This document shows positions 34,877 to 43,949 of a stretch of DNA of 44,184 nt, one piece after another. Source of the stretch: Bacteroidales bacterium (GTDB lineage Bacteria > Bacteroidota > Bacteroidia > Bacteroidales > UBA1715); contig JAFZOY010000007.1 of the NCBI GenBank assembly GCA_017552705.1, positions 1 through 44,184 of the forward strand, written 5' to 3'. How positions within the stretch are numbered: the stretch's first letter is position 1; every line of letters starts with the position of its first letter. Made by a program: the position numbers and the translations under genes. The notes beneath the pieces were generated by a model, which saw only the letters and a list, made by a program, of their open reading frames with translations, did not search any database and was not told where the DNA came from.

Positions 34877-35296
34877 CTATTCAGCCACAACTTGCGCCGA
34901 AAATTGCAGCAAATTTCTCGACGGAACAGTGTTGGAATACACCGCAACTTGTTTGGTTTTATTGCCCAAACTTTGATGTTGTGTATCGAATTTCACACGG
35001 ATTTTTCCTTTTTCGCCCGGCTTCACTGGTTCTTTCGTCCATTCAGGAGTTGTGCAGCCGCACGATGGATCGACTTCATCAATAATCAAGTCAATGTTGC
35101 CCGTATTGGTAAAAAAATATGTATGCTCAACTATTTCGCCCTTCACAACTTGTCCGAACGAATATAATTTATTATCAAATTCTATCGACGTAACGGTGTC
35201 GGTTACCGTTTCTGTTGTTTTCTTCTCGCCTGAATGACAAGAACTTGCGACAAACACAACAGCCCACAAAATTGTTAGAAATCCGAATCGTTTCAT
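34877..35296 (-). CDS. DUF1573 lipoprotein
   Basis: A 139-residue lipoprotein with lipobox ending at C20 (FVASSC). The DUF1573 immunoglobulin-like domain shows the usual FDNKLYSFGQVVKGE, HTYFFTNTGNIDL and DPSCGCTTPEW, with the conserved cysteine pair. Its function is unknown. It overlaps nusB by four bases (ATGA) and is translationally coupled. Confidence 0.9.
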   Translation of the reverse strand: MKRFGFLTILWAVVFVASSCHSGEKKTTETVTDTVTSIEFDNKLYSFGQVVKGEIVEHTYFFTNTGNIDLIIDEVDPSCGCTTPEWTKEPVKPGEKGKIRVKFDTQHQSLGNKTKQVAVYSNTVPSRNLLQFSAQVVAE

Positions 35297-36258
35297 TGTT
35301 TTTCAATTAAACCTCTACCTATTTTCTTAATTTTTCCCTCTTTTTTGAGTTCTTCAACCACACGAAACATGATTCCGTTCACAAATTGACCACTATTTTG
35401 GGTGCTATACCACTTAGCCAATTCAATGTATTCGTTCATAGAAACCGGTATTGGAATTTCGGGGAACACAATCATTTCGGTCAATCCCAACTGCATAATC
35501 AGAATATCCATTTCCGCCACACGTTCCTGTTTCCAGTTTTTCAGGCTTTTATCGATATACGGATTGATTTCGTCCCATAATGTGATTGCTTTGGTAAACA
35601 ACGTGTAGCCAAAATCGTGCGTTTCCGCATCGGCGAACATCGGCAACAATTCGGCTCCGCCGTCTTGTTTTTCATCGAAACGCTTCAAGGTTTTGTCAAC
35701 CATGGAAACGACATTATCAACATCGTCGTTCCAGAAAATCGAATGTTCCTCGAACGAATCGAACAACAATTCAGTTTCGGCTATAATATTAACTAATATG
35801 GTATGGACAAAATTTTTGTCGGCGGCATAACTATCCTCTCCCGCCAAATATTCGTCGTAAATTTCAGAATCCACAATCGTTTTGAATATATCCTTGAATG
35901 CAGCCTTATATTGTTCAAGTGAAAGTTTTTCGTTCAGAATCAACGACGACAATTCAGCATTGTCTTCCAATTGGGCAAGCACACGGTTCGCAGCAAGTTT
36001 CTGCAAGCGTTTCCACGCCGCTTCATCCTTAATCTGACGGTCCTGGATTTGTTCTATCCTACGCTCTGCATAGGTACGCAACTCCATAAGCAACAAGAAA
36101 AACATAAGGTATTGTTCGTATGATTTCTTAAAACTGAACTCCAATTCCTTGTTAAACACCTTGAAATCAGGATTTTCCTCTTTTTTATACGCATACAACG
36201 TTTGCAGAACCTTAATTCGTATCAGATGTCTGCCAATCATACTAATCTTGCGATTCAT
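35293..36258 (-). CDS. nusB: Transcription antitermination factor NusB, long Bacteroidota form
   Basis: A 321-residue protein, more than twice the length of E. coli NusB. The N-terminus IGRHLIRIKVLQTLYAY and the C-terminal half (AEMDILIMQLGLTEMIVFPEIPIPVSMNEYIELAKWYST) match NusB. A central helical insertion of about 150 residues is typical of the phylum. It supports antitermination on rRNA operons with NusE, NusG and NusA. The start ATG 36258 is 24 bases after the -7 element, and ATG 36240 is an alternative. Confidence 0.92.
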   Translation of the reverse strand: MNRKISMIGRHLIRIKVLQTLYAYKKEENPDFKVFNKELEFSFKKSYEQYLMFFLLLMELRTYAERRIEQIQDRQIKDEAAWKRLQKLAANRVLAQLEDNAELSSLILNEKLSLEQYKAAFKDIFKTIVDSEIYDEYLAGEDSYAADKNFVHTILVNIIAETELLFDSFEEHSIFWNDDVDNVVSMVDKTLKRFDEKQDGGAELLPMFADAETHDFGYTLFTKAITLWDEINPYIDKSLKNWKQERVAEMDILIMQLGLTEMIVFPEIPIPVSMNEYIELAKWYSTQNSGQFVNGIMFRVVEELKKEGKIKKIGRGLIEKQ

Positions 36259-36282
36259 AACTCAATGACCATTTGTTTGGCG

Positions 36283-36290
36283 CAAAAATA
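36283..36290 (-). promoter_or_regulatory. -7 element of nusB
   Basis: The minus strand reads TATTTTTG, matching TAnnTTTG, 24 bases before the nusB ATG. No -33 TTG is evident. Confidence 0.5.
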
Positions 36291-36468
36291 CATAAAATTT
36301 ATTTCGTACGTAAGAAAATCTCTTCCCGAAATTCATAAGATGTTCATATTTTAAACGAATCGGAAAAACTACTTTGTAAAAATCGTAGAATTTCAAAAAT
36401 TGTTTATAAGTATGTTTTCATAACAATTACACCTTGAAACAATTTATCGGAATTTTGAGCGTTTTTAC

Positions 36469-37476
36469 ATGGCGATGATTGAAGCAATACGAAATATTAG
36501 ATTTTTCACCTACGAAAACCCAGAATATTTGTGGCTGTTCCTGCTACTCGTGCCAATAATTGCGTGGTATATCTGGAAACACACCAATTTGTTCGCACAC
36601 GTGAACACGCCAACCATGCAGGATTTAGAAGAGATTCCGTCATCGCCGAAGAAATTCCTCGTACATATTCCGTTCGTACTTCGACTGCTGGCATTGGCAA
36701 GCGTACTAATCGCACTCGCCCGTCCTGTTTCTGTTGATACCTATTCTGACTCAACCACTTACGGCGTTGATATTGTATTATCGATGGACGTTTCGTCAAG
36801 TATGCTTGCCATGGACTTGAAACCAAACCGAATAGAAGCGTCGAAAGACGTGGCGGCAAATTTCATCAACAACCGTCCCTACGACCGCATGGGACTTGTG
36901 GTGTTTGCTTCGGAATGTTTTACGCAGTGTCCGCTCACAACTGACCACATTACGTTGCTCAACTTGCTCAACGAACTTGAATGTGGCATGATAAACGACG
37001 GAACAGCAATCGGTATGGGATTGGCACTTGCCGTAGGTCGCCTCAAAGACAGCAAGGCCATCAGCAAGGTGATAGTGTTATTGACCGACGGCGACAACAA
37101 CAGTGGCGACATCGACCCGCTGACAGCAGCTGAATTAGCAGCTAAATTCGGTATCCGCGTCTATACCATCGGCGTTGGCAGAAAGGGAGACGTTCCATAT
37201 CCTACGCCCTATGGCACACAAATGGTTCAAAATAGCTTCAATGAGGCTCCGCTTATGAAAATTGCGAAAATGACCAATGGGCAATATTTTCGTGCCACAA
37301 ACAAAAACGAACTCGTAAAAATCTATAACACAATCGATTCGCTGGAAAAAACGAAAATCGAAGATTATAAATTCACACAGAAAAAAGAAGAATTCACGCC
37401 ATTCGTACTGCTTGCATTATTGCTGCTTGCAGGCGAATTCCTATTGTCACACACTATTTGTAAACGATTCCCATAA
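36469..37476 (+). CDS. batA: BatA: membrane von Willebrand factor A protein
   Basis: A 335-residue inner-membrane protein with two N-terminal helices (about 20-36 and 66-85), a VWA domain and a C-terminal helix (about 312-330). The metal-ion-dependent adhesion site is intact: D107-V-S109-S-S111, plus LTDGDNNSG. Family knowledge: Bat proteins, usually encoded with a MoxR ATPase and a DUF58 protein, help aerotolerance or envelope stress in Bacteroides. Here only batB follows. The stop overlaps the batB ATG as TAATG. Confidence 0.92.
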   Translation: MAMIEAIRNIRFFTYENPEYLWLFLLLVPIIAWYIWKHTNLFAHVNTPTMQDLEEIPSSPKKFLVHIPFVLRLLALASVLIALARPVSVDTYSDSTTYGVDIVLSMDVSSSMLAMDLKPNRIEASKDVAANFINNRPYDRMGLVVFASECFTQCPLTTDHITLLNLLNELECGMINDGTAIGMGLALAVGRLKDSKAISKVIVLLTDGDNNSGDIDPLTAAELAAKFGIRVYTIGVGRKGDVPYPTPYGTQMVQNSFNEAPLMKIAKMTNGQYFRATNKNELVKIYNTIDSLEKTKIEDYKFTQKKEEFTPFVLLALLLLAGEFLLSHTICKRFP

Positions 37477-38510
37477 TGAACGAAAGTAATTTCAGATTTG
37501 CACATCCCGACCATCTATACGCCTTGATTGGCGTGGGCGTTTGCATTGTCGTTTACGTACTCTATAGAATTATCGAAAAACGAAAACTGAAACAATTAGC
37601 CGACAACGATTTATTATCAGTCATTGTTCCTGATTATTCTGCATTTCGTAAGAATCTGAAATTCATACTGTTTACGCTTGCCGCAGTATTCTTCATTATT
37701 GCCTGGGCTCAGCCACAATATGGCGTAAAGAAGCAAAATGTGAAGAAAAAAGGTGTGGAAATCGCCATCGCACTCGATGTTTCGAATAGTATGCTTGCGG
37801 AAGACATTAAACCCAACCGTATTGAGAAAGCAAAGTTCTCCATTCAAAGAATTATTAACAAACTGGAGCAGAACAAGATAAGCATCATAACATTTGCAGG
37901 AGAAGCATATATTCAACTGCCCATGACAACCGATGTGGGAGCTTCGAAATTGTTCCTGCAAAATATCAGCACAAATAGCATCGAAAAACAAGGAACGGCG
38001 ATTGGTGCTGCCATTTCGAAGTGTATGCGTTCATTCTCAGGAAACGACAAAGTTGCCAAAACCATTATCGTCATTAGCGATGGCGAAAACCACGAGGACG
38101 ATGCAGTAGGCATGGCACAACAAGCACGTGAAAAAGGCATCATTATTCATACTGTCGGTATGGGAACAACCAATGGCGTGCCAATTCCGATTAAAAGCCA
38201 ATACGGACAACGGAACTTCCTGATGGACAGAAACGGTAGTCCTGTCACCACAAAACTCAACGAGCAAATGTTGCAGGAAATTGCCGCTGCCGGCGGCGGC
38301 GTGTATTCCCGCGAAGATTTCTCGCCTATTCTCAAAGCGTTGGACGACCTTGAGAAATCCGATTTCGAAGCCCAGGAATTCAACGTGTATAACGAACGGT
38401 TCCAAGTATTCCTCATCTTGGGACTTGTATGCCTCATTCTTGATTTCTGCATTCTCGACAGAAAAAACAAATGGTTGAAACATATCGATGTATTCAAAAT
38501 CAAGATTTGA
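37476..38510 (+). CDS. batB: BatB: membrane von Willebrand factor A protein
   Basis: A 344-residue paralogue of BatA with two N-terminal helices (about 13-31 and 62-78), a VWA domain with MIDAS D101-V-S103-N-S105 and VISDGENHEDD, and a C-terminal helix. It is translated from the batA message through the one-base overlap. The tetratricopeptide gene batC and batD/E that usually follow are replaced by ackA. Confidence 0.92.
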   Translation: MNESNFRFAHPDHLYALIGVGVCIVVYVLYRIIEKRKLKQLADNDLLSVIVPDYSAFRKNLKFILFTLAAVFFIIAWAQPQYGVKKQNVKKKGVEIAIALDVSNSMLAEDIKPNRIEKAKFSIQRIINKLEQNKISIITFAGEAYIQLPMTTDVGASKLFLQNISTNSIEKQGTAIGAAISKCMRSFSGNDKVAKTIIVISDGENHEDDAVGMAQQAREKGIIIHTVGMGTTNGVPIPIKSQYGQRNFLMDRNGSPVTTKLNEQMLQEIAAAGGGVYSREDFSPILKALDDLEKSDFEAQEFNVYNERFQVFLILGLVCLILDFCILDRKNKWLKHIDVFKIKI

Positions 38511-38575
38511 AAATAATCGACTTCGGTTTTGCCGTACTTTATTGTTTTCAAATATTCCAACATCGGGACTACCAT

Positions 38576-38606
38576 TTTGAACTTTTAATTTTTTTTATGA
38601 AATTTG
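38576..38606 (+). promoter_or_regulatory. Promoter of ackA
   Basis: TTTG (38576-38579), a 19-base spacer and GAAATTTG (38599-38606), a -7 element with both TA bases changed. It lies 22 bases upstream of ATG 38629. Confidence 0.45.
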
Positions 38607-38628
38607 CGAGAAACAAATTCTATTACAT

Positions 38629-39822
38629 ATGAAAATTTTAGTCCTAAACTGCGGAAGTTCGTCAATCAAATACCAATTGCTGGAAATGCCACAGGAAACT
38701 GTTGTCGCTTCGGGTATTGTTGAACGTATTGGCGAAAAAGTAAGTACATTGAAAATTGAAATCAACGGAAAAAAAGAAGTTTTTGAAGAACCAGTTGACA
38801 ACCACGAAGTTGGTGTAGAAAAAGTCATTGCGCTCCTACTCGCTCCCGAACGTAACATTATCCAAGACAAGAACGATATTGTTGCCGTTGGACACCGTAT
38901 CGTACACGGTGGTGAATACTTCAACAAAAGCGAACTGCTCACACCTGACGCAATTCAGAAAATAGCAGAGTGCAATAATTTTGCACCACTACATAATCCA
39001 GCTAATCTTAAAGGTATCAAAGCCGCTCAGGCTGCATTGCCAAAGGCTGTTCACTGTGGCACATTCGATACGGCATTCCACCAGACAATGGAACCTGTCG
39101 CATTTATGTACGGTCTGCCCTACAAATATTACGAAAACAACAAAATCCGCCGTTACGGATTCCACGGCTCAAGCCACCGCTACGTTTCGCAAGAGGCTGC
39201 AAAAATGCTTGGCAAACCATACGACAACTGCAAGACAATCGTATGCCACTTAGGTAACGGTTCGTCAATCACAGCCGTTGTCAACGGAAAATCTGTGGAT
39301 ACATCGATGGGCTTCACTCCTCTCGAAGGCGTGATTATGGGTACCCGTGCCGGAAACGTCGATATGGGTGCAGCATTCCAGTTAATGCGTCAGGAAGGTT
39401 TGTCGATTGACGAGATGGACAACATTGTGAACAAACAAAGCGGTTTGAAAGGCATTGCAGGCGTTTCCGATATGCGCGACTTGCAATCGATGGCACAAAG
39501 CGGCGACAAGAAAGCAAAACTTGCAAAAGACATGCTTACGTTGAGCATCAAGAAATATGTAGGTGCCTATTTGGCAGAAATCGGCGGAGCCGACTGTATT
39601 GCATTTGCAGGCGGAATCGGCGAACACGACGGCGATGTTCGTAAAAACGTGCTTTCTGGGTTGGAATGTTTCGGCATTGAACTCGACGACGCTGCTAACA
39701 GCAAGCAAGGCGACAGTTGGGTTATCTCAAAACCGACATCGAAAATCAAAGTCTTGGTTGTACAAACCAACGAGGAAATCGTGATTGCAAGAGACACATT
39801 TGCAATTGTAAACGAGAAATAA
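38629..39822 (+). CDS. ackA: Acetate kinase
   Basis: A 397-residue enzyme that makes ATP and acetate from acetyl phosphate and ADP. Signatures are ILVLNCGSSSIKYQ at the N-terminus, VGHRIVHGGEYF, FDTAFHQTM, RYGFHGSSHRYVS and HLGNGSSITAV. It has normal length. It is the last step of the acetate branch from the pyruvate oxidoreductase in this window. The usual partner pta is not adjacent. Confidence 0.97.
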   Translation: MKILVLNCGSSSIKYQLLEMPQETVVASGIVERIGEKVSTLKIEINGKKEVFEEPVDNHEVGVEKVIALLLAPERNIIQDKNDIVAVGHRIVHGGEYFNKSELLTPDAIQKIAECNNFAPLHNPANLKGIKAAQAALPKAVHCGTFDTAFHQTMEPVAFMYGLPYKYYENNKIRRYGFHGSSHRYVSQEAAKMLGKPYDNCKTIVCHLGNGSSITAVVNGKSVDTSMGFTPLEGVIMGTRAGNVDMGAAFQLMRQEGLSIDEMDNIVNKQSGLKGIAGVSDMRDLQSMAQSGDKKAKLAKDMLTLSIKKYVGAYLAEIGGADCIAFAGGIGEHDGDVRKNVLSGLECFGIELDDAANSKQGDSWVISKPTSKIKVLVVQTNEEIVIARDTFAIVNEK

Positions 39823-39840
39823 TAAAAATCTCCTAAAATA

Positions 39841-39877
39841 AAAAACTCCGTTAAGCGATGCTTGACGGAGTTTTTTT
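39841..39877. terminator. Bidirectional intrinsic terminator between ackA and the ABC-F gene
   Basis: AAAAACTCCGT pairs with ACGGAGTTTTT and AAGC pairs with GCTT around GAT, flanked by A and T runs on both sides. It serves ackA on the plus strand and the ABC-F gene on the minus strand. Confidence 0.85.
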
Positions 39878-39915
39878 AGGACTAAAGCGATAAAACATTC
39901 ATTGTGTTGCAAAAA

Positions 39916-41778
39916 TCACAGTTTTTCGCTCAATTCAAGCCAAATCAGTTCTTTTTCATCGAGTAAAGAAATAACCTCGCCTATTCGTTGTGATTTTTCC
40001 AGCAAAACGTTTGGTTCCAACGCTCCCGAAGATAATAGTTGTTCTAATTCTTTTTTCTCACGTTCCAAGTCTGCTATTTCGCGTTCCACCTGCTCGAACA
40101 ACTGTTTTTCCTTGAACGACAGACCTTTTTTCTGTCGAGGTTCCGATGGTTGTCGTACAGTTTTTTCCTTCTGTGCTTTCTGTCTTTCCAATTCCGCCTG
40201 TTTCCGTTCCTCTACTTCGCGATACACGCTGTAATTTCCAGGGAACTCTCCCACTTCGCCGTTTCCACGGAACACGAGCAAATGGTCGGCAACCTTGTCG
40301 ATGAAAAATCTATCGTGAGAAACAACCAGCACACAACCTTTGAAATTCAACAGATATTCCTCCAACTGCTGTATGGTGTATAAATCCAAGTCGTTGGTCG
40401 GTTCGTCGAGAATCAGAAAATTCGGTTTCTGCATCAAAACGGTCATCAAATAGAGACGTTTTTTCTCACCACCACTCAATTTCGACACATATAAATACTG
40501 TACGGAACGCGGAAAATTCCATTGTTCCAGAAATTGCGCCGCCGAAAGCGTATGACCTTTTTCCAACTCAATTTTATCGGAAATGTCTTTTATCACGTCT
40601 ATCACATGTTTGCCGTCGCAACCGAGAAGCCCGTCCTGCTTGTAATAACCTATGGAAAGCGTATCGCCCCAGTCAACCGTTCCCGAATCGGGCTGCAGTT
40701 GTTTTGTTATAATGTTCAGCAATGTAGATTTTCCGCATCCATTTTCGCCAATCATACCCACCCGTTCGCCTTTGCTGAACGAATACGTCACTTTTGAAAG
40801 AATCTTTTTGTCGCCAAACGATTTGTCTATGCTTTTAAGGTCAACCACCTTATTTCCAAGATATTGGGCAGCAACGGTGAAAATCATCGACGATTCAGTT
40901 TCTATTTTCGTTTCTGCCTTTTCCTTTAAATCGTAAAACGCATCTATTCTATATTTTGCTTTTGTGCCGCGCGCCTGCGGTTGCCTACGCATCCAGTCCA
41001 GTTCCTTACGCATAAGGTTTTTCGCCTTGGCGACTTCGGCGGTTTGCACTTGCAGACGTTCCTGTTTTTTCTCCAAATAGTATGAATAATTTCCCGAATA
41101 CCGATAAACGATTTTGTCATCAAGTTCAAGAATCGTATCGCACACATTATCAAGAAAATACCTATCGTGTGTAACAATAAACAATGTGCTTTTGATTGTT
41201 TTCAGATAATCTTCGAGCCATTCTATTATAGAAATGTCAAGATGGTTTGTCGGTTCGTCCAAAATGAGCAAATCAGGCTCCAGCATAAGAATTTTCGCCA
41301 AATCCACCCGTTTTTTCTGTCCACCCGAAAGATGCGAAATGATTTGTTCGGATGGAAGTTCCAACTTGGTGATAATCAAATTCACACGAGATTCATAGTT
41401 CCATGCGTCGGTTGCATCCATTTCGTCAGTCGCCTTTTGGATTAACTTTTCGTCACCGCTCTGTAAAGCGGTTTCGTAGCGTTTCATAGCATCGAGCACA
41501 GCCTGATTGGCGGAATACACCTCGTCGTACACCGTACATTCCGAAACGAGTTCAATATTTTGGTCAAGATAGCCGACCGATACATCTGGTTCGAACAAAA
41601 TCCGTCCCGATTCCACCGTATCTTTCCCAAGAATAGTTTTTATGAGCGTGGTCTTCCCCATTCCGTTCTTTGCCACAAGAGCGATGCGTTCGCCACGGTT
41701 CACCACAAACGAAAGATTGTCGAACAATAGATATTCGCCGTAGTATTTGGTAATATTTTCAACCTGAAGGATAGCCAA
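39916..41778 (-). CDS. uup: ABC-F ATPase, Uup-like
   Basis: A 620-residue soluble protein with two ABC ATPase domains and no membrane part, as in ribosome-acting ABC-F proteins. Walker A motifs are AKNGMGKTT and GENGCGKST. The signatures LSGGQKKR and LSGGEKKR precede LDEPTNHLD and LDEPTNDLD. The inter-domain linker (WMRRQPQARGTKAKYRIDAF) and a C-terminal coiled coil (about 555-615) point to Uup rather than EttA. The first residue of Walker A 1 is Ala rather than Gly, a variant I associate with Bacteroidota. No in-frame ATG lies near the N-terminus. TTG 41778 precedes AILQVENITKYYG and is my start. GTG 41805 falls inside a palindrome. Confidence 0.88.
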   Translation of the reverse strand: MAILQVENITKYYGEYLLFDNLSFVVNRGERIALVAKNGMGKTTLIKTILGKDTVESGRILFEPDVSVGYLDQNIELVSECTVYDEVYSANQAVLDAMKRYETALQSGDEKLIQKATDEMDATDAWNYESRVNLIITKLELPSEQIISHLSGGQKKRVDLAKILMLEPDLLILDEPTNHLDISIIEWLEDYLKTIKSTLFIVTHDRYFLDNVCDTILELDDKIVYRYSGNYSYYLEKKQERLQVQTAEVAKAKNLMRKELDWMRRQPQARGTKAKYRIDAFYDLKEKAETKIETESSMIFTVAAQYLGNKVVDLKSIDKSFGDKKILSKVTYSFSKGERVGMIGENGCGKSTLLNIITKQLQPDSGTVDWGDTLSIGYYKQDGLLGCDGKHVIDVIKDISDKIELEKGHTLSAAQFLEQWNFPRSVQYLYVSKLSGGEKKRLYLMTVLMQKPNFLILDEPTNDLDLYTIQQLEEYLLNFKGCVLVVSHDRFFIDKVADHLLVFRGNGEVGEFPGNYSVYREVEERKQAELERQKAQKEKTVRQPSEPRQKKGLSFKEKQLFEQVEREIADLEREKKELEQLLSSGALEPNVLLEKSQRIGEVISLLDEKELIWLELSEKL

Positions 41779-41797
41779 GGAATCTGATAATCTGTAG

Positions 41798-41816
41798 AGA
41801 CGCACTATGTGCGTCT
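41798..41816. repeat. GTAGAGACG-type palindrome in the ABC-F leader
   Basis: AGACGCAC (41798-41805) and GTGCGTCT (41809-41816) pair perfectly around TAT. TGTAG precedes on the plus strand. It resembles the GTAGAGACG palindromes dispersed in some bacterial genomes. Only one copy is in the window. Confidence 0.45.
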
Positions 41817-41832
41817 ATTTTCGTCCATTTAT

Positions 41833-41868
41833 AAAAAAGGCTGTCTTGAAACCTCAAAGACAGCCTTT
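41833..41868 (-). terminator. Intrinsic terminator after the 41888-42331 gene
   Basis: GGCTGTCTT (41839-41847) pairs with AAGACAGCC (41857-41865). On the minus strand six T follow the stem. Confidence 0.8.
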
Positions 41869-41887
41869 ATAGTAAGCCGATTAAGAA

Positions 41888-42331
41888 TTAATCAGCAGAG
41901 AATCCAACCAATACAGCAACGCAACCGCGGGCGATTTCATCGCTGATATTTTCATCGTTTGTTTCAACTTCAATCGAAATAATCAATTGCTGGCTCGACT
42001 CCATTTTGAAATCCCATACACGTTTGAAAGAGTGTTTTGCATTTGTGAACAAAACATTTCTATCAGCGTCCATAATTGAGAACTTGATTTTTGGAAGTTG
42101 TTGGTCACCACAAATCGCAATACGATAGTTTTGATTCGAATAGAATGTTTTATACAATTCTGCAGATTCACCTTCCGACAATTCTGTCGCATTGAAGATA
42201 CCATCGTGCACGTATGGATCCAAACTTGGTTTACATTCACTCTTAGCGAAAGTTCTACATTGTCCGTAAGATAAAGTACCTAACAATACGAAAGATACAA
42301 CCAATACTAATAATTTACTTACCTTTTTCAT
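41888..42331 (-). CDS. Exported protein of unknown function
   Basis: A 147-residue protein with signal peptide (LLVLVVSFVLLGTLSYGQ) and no membrane anchor. The mature domain looks beta-rich (IKFSIMDADRNVLF; QQLIISIEVET) and holds four cysteines that could form disulfides. I do not recognise a family. It follows the 42350-43261 lipoprotein gene by 18 bases and has a strong terminator. The two probably form an envelope pair. Confidence 0.75.
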   Translation of the reverse strand: MKKVSKLLVLVVSFVLLGTLSYGQCRTFAKSECKPSLDPYVHDGIFNATELSEGESAELYKTFYSNQNYRIAICGDQQLPKIKFSIMDADRNVLFTNAKHSFKRVWDFKMESSQQLIISIEVETNDENISDEIARGCVAVLVGFSAD

Positions 42332-42349
42332 AATTGCTACTTCTTTAAA

Positions 42350-43261
42350 TTATTGGATAAATGAGTTTCTCAAGTTTGCTGCCGCTAATTTTAGCGCCTC
42401 ATACTGAGGTTGTGATATATTAATTTTTTGGGTTGATTTCAACACTGTTGAACCAGATTCCTCATCGGTGATTGTTTCAATACCCGATTTCACAATTTCT
42501 ATAGCATTGAAAGCCTGAGAAATTGGTTGCAATTGAGTAAGAACTTCAGCAATGTCAGGATTGTCGGTATAAACGCCCAACAATTTTTCCATTTCACCGA
42601 ACGAAAGTTTTTGTTCAACAATACGTTCAACCAAATCTTTGTCTTTAACAACATCTTTAGTAAGCTGAGTTGCTAAATACAAAGCCTCTACCCAACCACC
42701 GGCAAGAATCAACGCAGCCATTTCCGGACGGTTGTCTTCCTTCAAAGTTGAGTTTGAATTCAAGAATGTTTCAGAAATAATTCTGATTACAGAGTCACGA
42801 TTGTCGTGGTTAGCTTCCAAACGATCAATAATCGATTGGTCGATGGCAGCCAACAAATCCAAACCGATAGCCAATTTCTTCGAAACATTCATATACTGCA
42901 TAATCGTTTGATCCTGCTCGAAAATGCTGGCATAACTCAAATCAGCGCCATACACACCCAAGTTCAAAGCTTTTTGCTTGTCGGTGTTGTACTTATTGGA
43001 ATTTGACGTTGGATTCAATAATGATTCATCATACCCTGCACCAGCTTTCTTTAATAATAATGTTGTTTCAACTGGCGACGGCAACGAATACATTACCTTC
43101 TTCACATCATTTACAACTTGCTGTTTTTCCTGTAATTCTTGATCTACAGCATCTTCCGTAGATGAAGAACTTTTCTTATCGGAATTGCTACAACTCACGA
43201 TACCCGACAGTAATCCAAGCACAATTAAAAGTCGGAATAGTTTTAGTGTATTACTTCGCAT
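42350..43261 (-). CDS. Predicted lipoprotein of unknown function
   Basis: A 303-residue lipoprotein with lipobox ending at C24 (LLSGIVSC) and a Ser/Asp/Lys-rich linker. An all-helical domain with long amphipathic helices follows. LGVYGADLSYASIF and LILAGGWVEALYLATQL are the most conserved-looking parts. I recall this type as a conserved hypothetical of Bacteroidota but know no function. It is first in a two-gene operon with the 41888 gene and divergent from the 43362 gene. Confidence 0.78.
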   Translation of the reverse strand: MRSNTLKLFRLLIVLGLLSGIVSCSNSDKKSSSSTEDAVDQELQEKQQVVNDVKKVMYSLPSPVETTLLLKKAGAGYDESLLNPTSNSNKYNTDKQKALNLGVYGADLSYASIFEQDQTIMQYMNVSKKLAIGLDLLAAIDQSIIDRLEANHDNRDSVIRIISETFLNSNSTLKEDNRPEMAALILAGGWVEALYLATQLTKDVVKDKDLVERIVEQKLSFGEMEKLLGVYTDNPDIAEVLTQLQPISQAFNAIEIVKSGIETITDEESGSTVLKSTQKINISQPQYEALKLAAANLRNSFIQ

Positions 43262-43361
43262 ACGTACTAATTTAAAATTGCTACAATTATTGTTTGTGTA
43301 AAATTACTATTTTTTTGTTATTTGCAAACAAAAAATTGAGGTAAATTTAAAATATTTGAAA

Positions 43362-43874
43362 ATGGAATTAGAAGAAAACGCTGTACTGAAGGAATTGCAA
43401 AACATCTTTCTATCTGATAATGAAGAAAATATACACGATGCTATCTCGTATATCCACGAAAATTGTTCTATGAAAATGGTGCCATTATTATTTGATTTAT
43501 TACGGTCAAATAAGGATAAAAACATCCAAAAAGACATATATAATTGTCTGATGGACGCCAAAGATGCGCAAGCAATACCACTTTTTATAGATGCTTTGAA
43601 AGATGAACAGCTCATAAATGAGAAAAAACACCTCCTTTCCACTATTTGGCAGACAAATCTTGATTTTTCGAAACACATCGACATTTTTATCGACATTTTA
43701 TTGCGCGACACTTACGAAAATGCACTCGAGGCGTTCACAATTATTGAAGTTTGCTCGGAAAAACTCTCCGACGAAGACAAGAACCGTTGCAGAAACACGA
43801 TTTCCAACGCGATACAAAACGAAAAATCGGAAAAACACGCATTACTACAGGCTGCGATTGACGTGCTACAATAA
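43362..43874 (+). CDS. Helical-repeat (HEAT-like) protein of unknown function
   Basis: A 170-residue soluble protein made of paired helices with the HEAT-like pattern (AISYIHENCSMKMVPLLFDL; NCLMDAKDAQAIPLFIDAL). This suggests a protein-interaction scaffold. An AATATTTG sequence close to a -7 element ends just before the ATG at 43362, so the start may be leaderless or the promoter lies further up. A bidirectional terminator follows. Confidence 0.75.
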   Translation: MELEENAVLKELQNIFLSDNEENIHDAISYIHENCSMKMVPLLFDLLRSNKDKNIQKDIYNCLMDAKDAQAIPLFIDALKDEQLINEKKHLLSTIWQTNLDFSKHIDIFIDILLRDTYENALEAFTIIEVCSEKLSDEDKNRCRNTISNAIQNEKSEKHALLQAAIDVLQ

Positions 43875-43892
43875 TATATAGTAACAGAAAAT

Positions 43893-43928
43893 AAAAAAGC
43901 CCTGAGGAAAATCCTCAAGGCTTTTTTT
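43893..43928. terminator. Bidirectional intrinsic terminator
   Basis: AAAAAAGCCcTGAGGA pairs with TCCTCAaGGCTTTTTTT with one mismatch. It serves the helical-repeat gene on the plus strand and rpsA on the minus strand. Confidence 0.85.
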
Positions 43929-43949
43929 ATGTCGTTGAATCAGAGAAGA

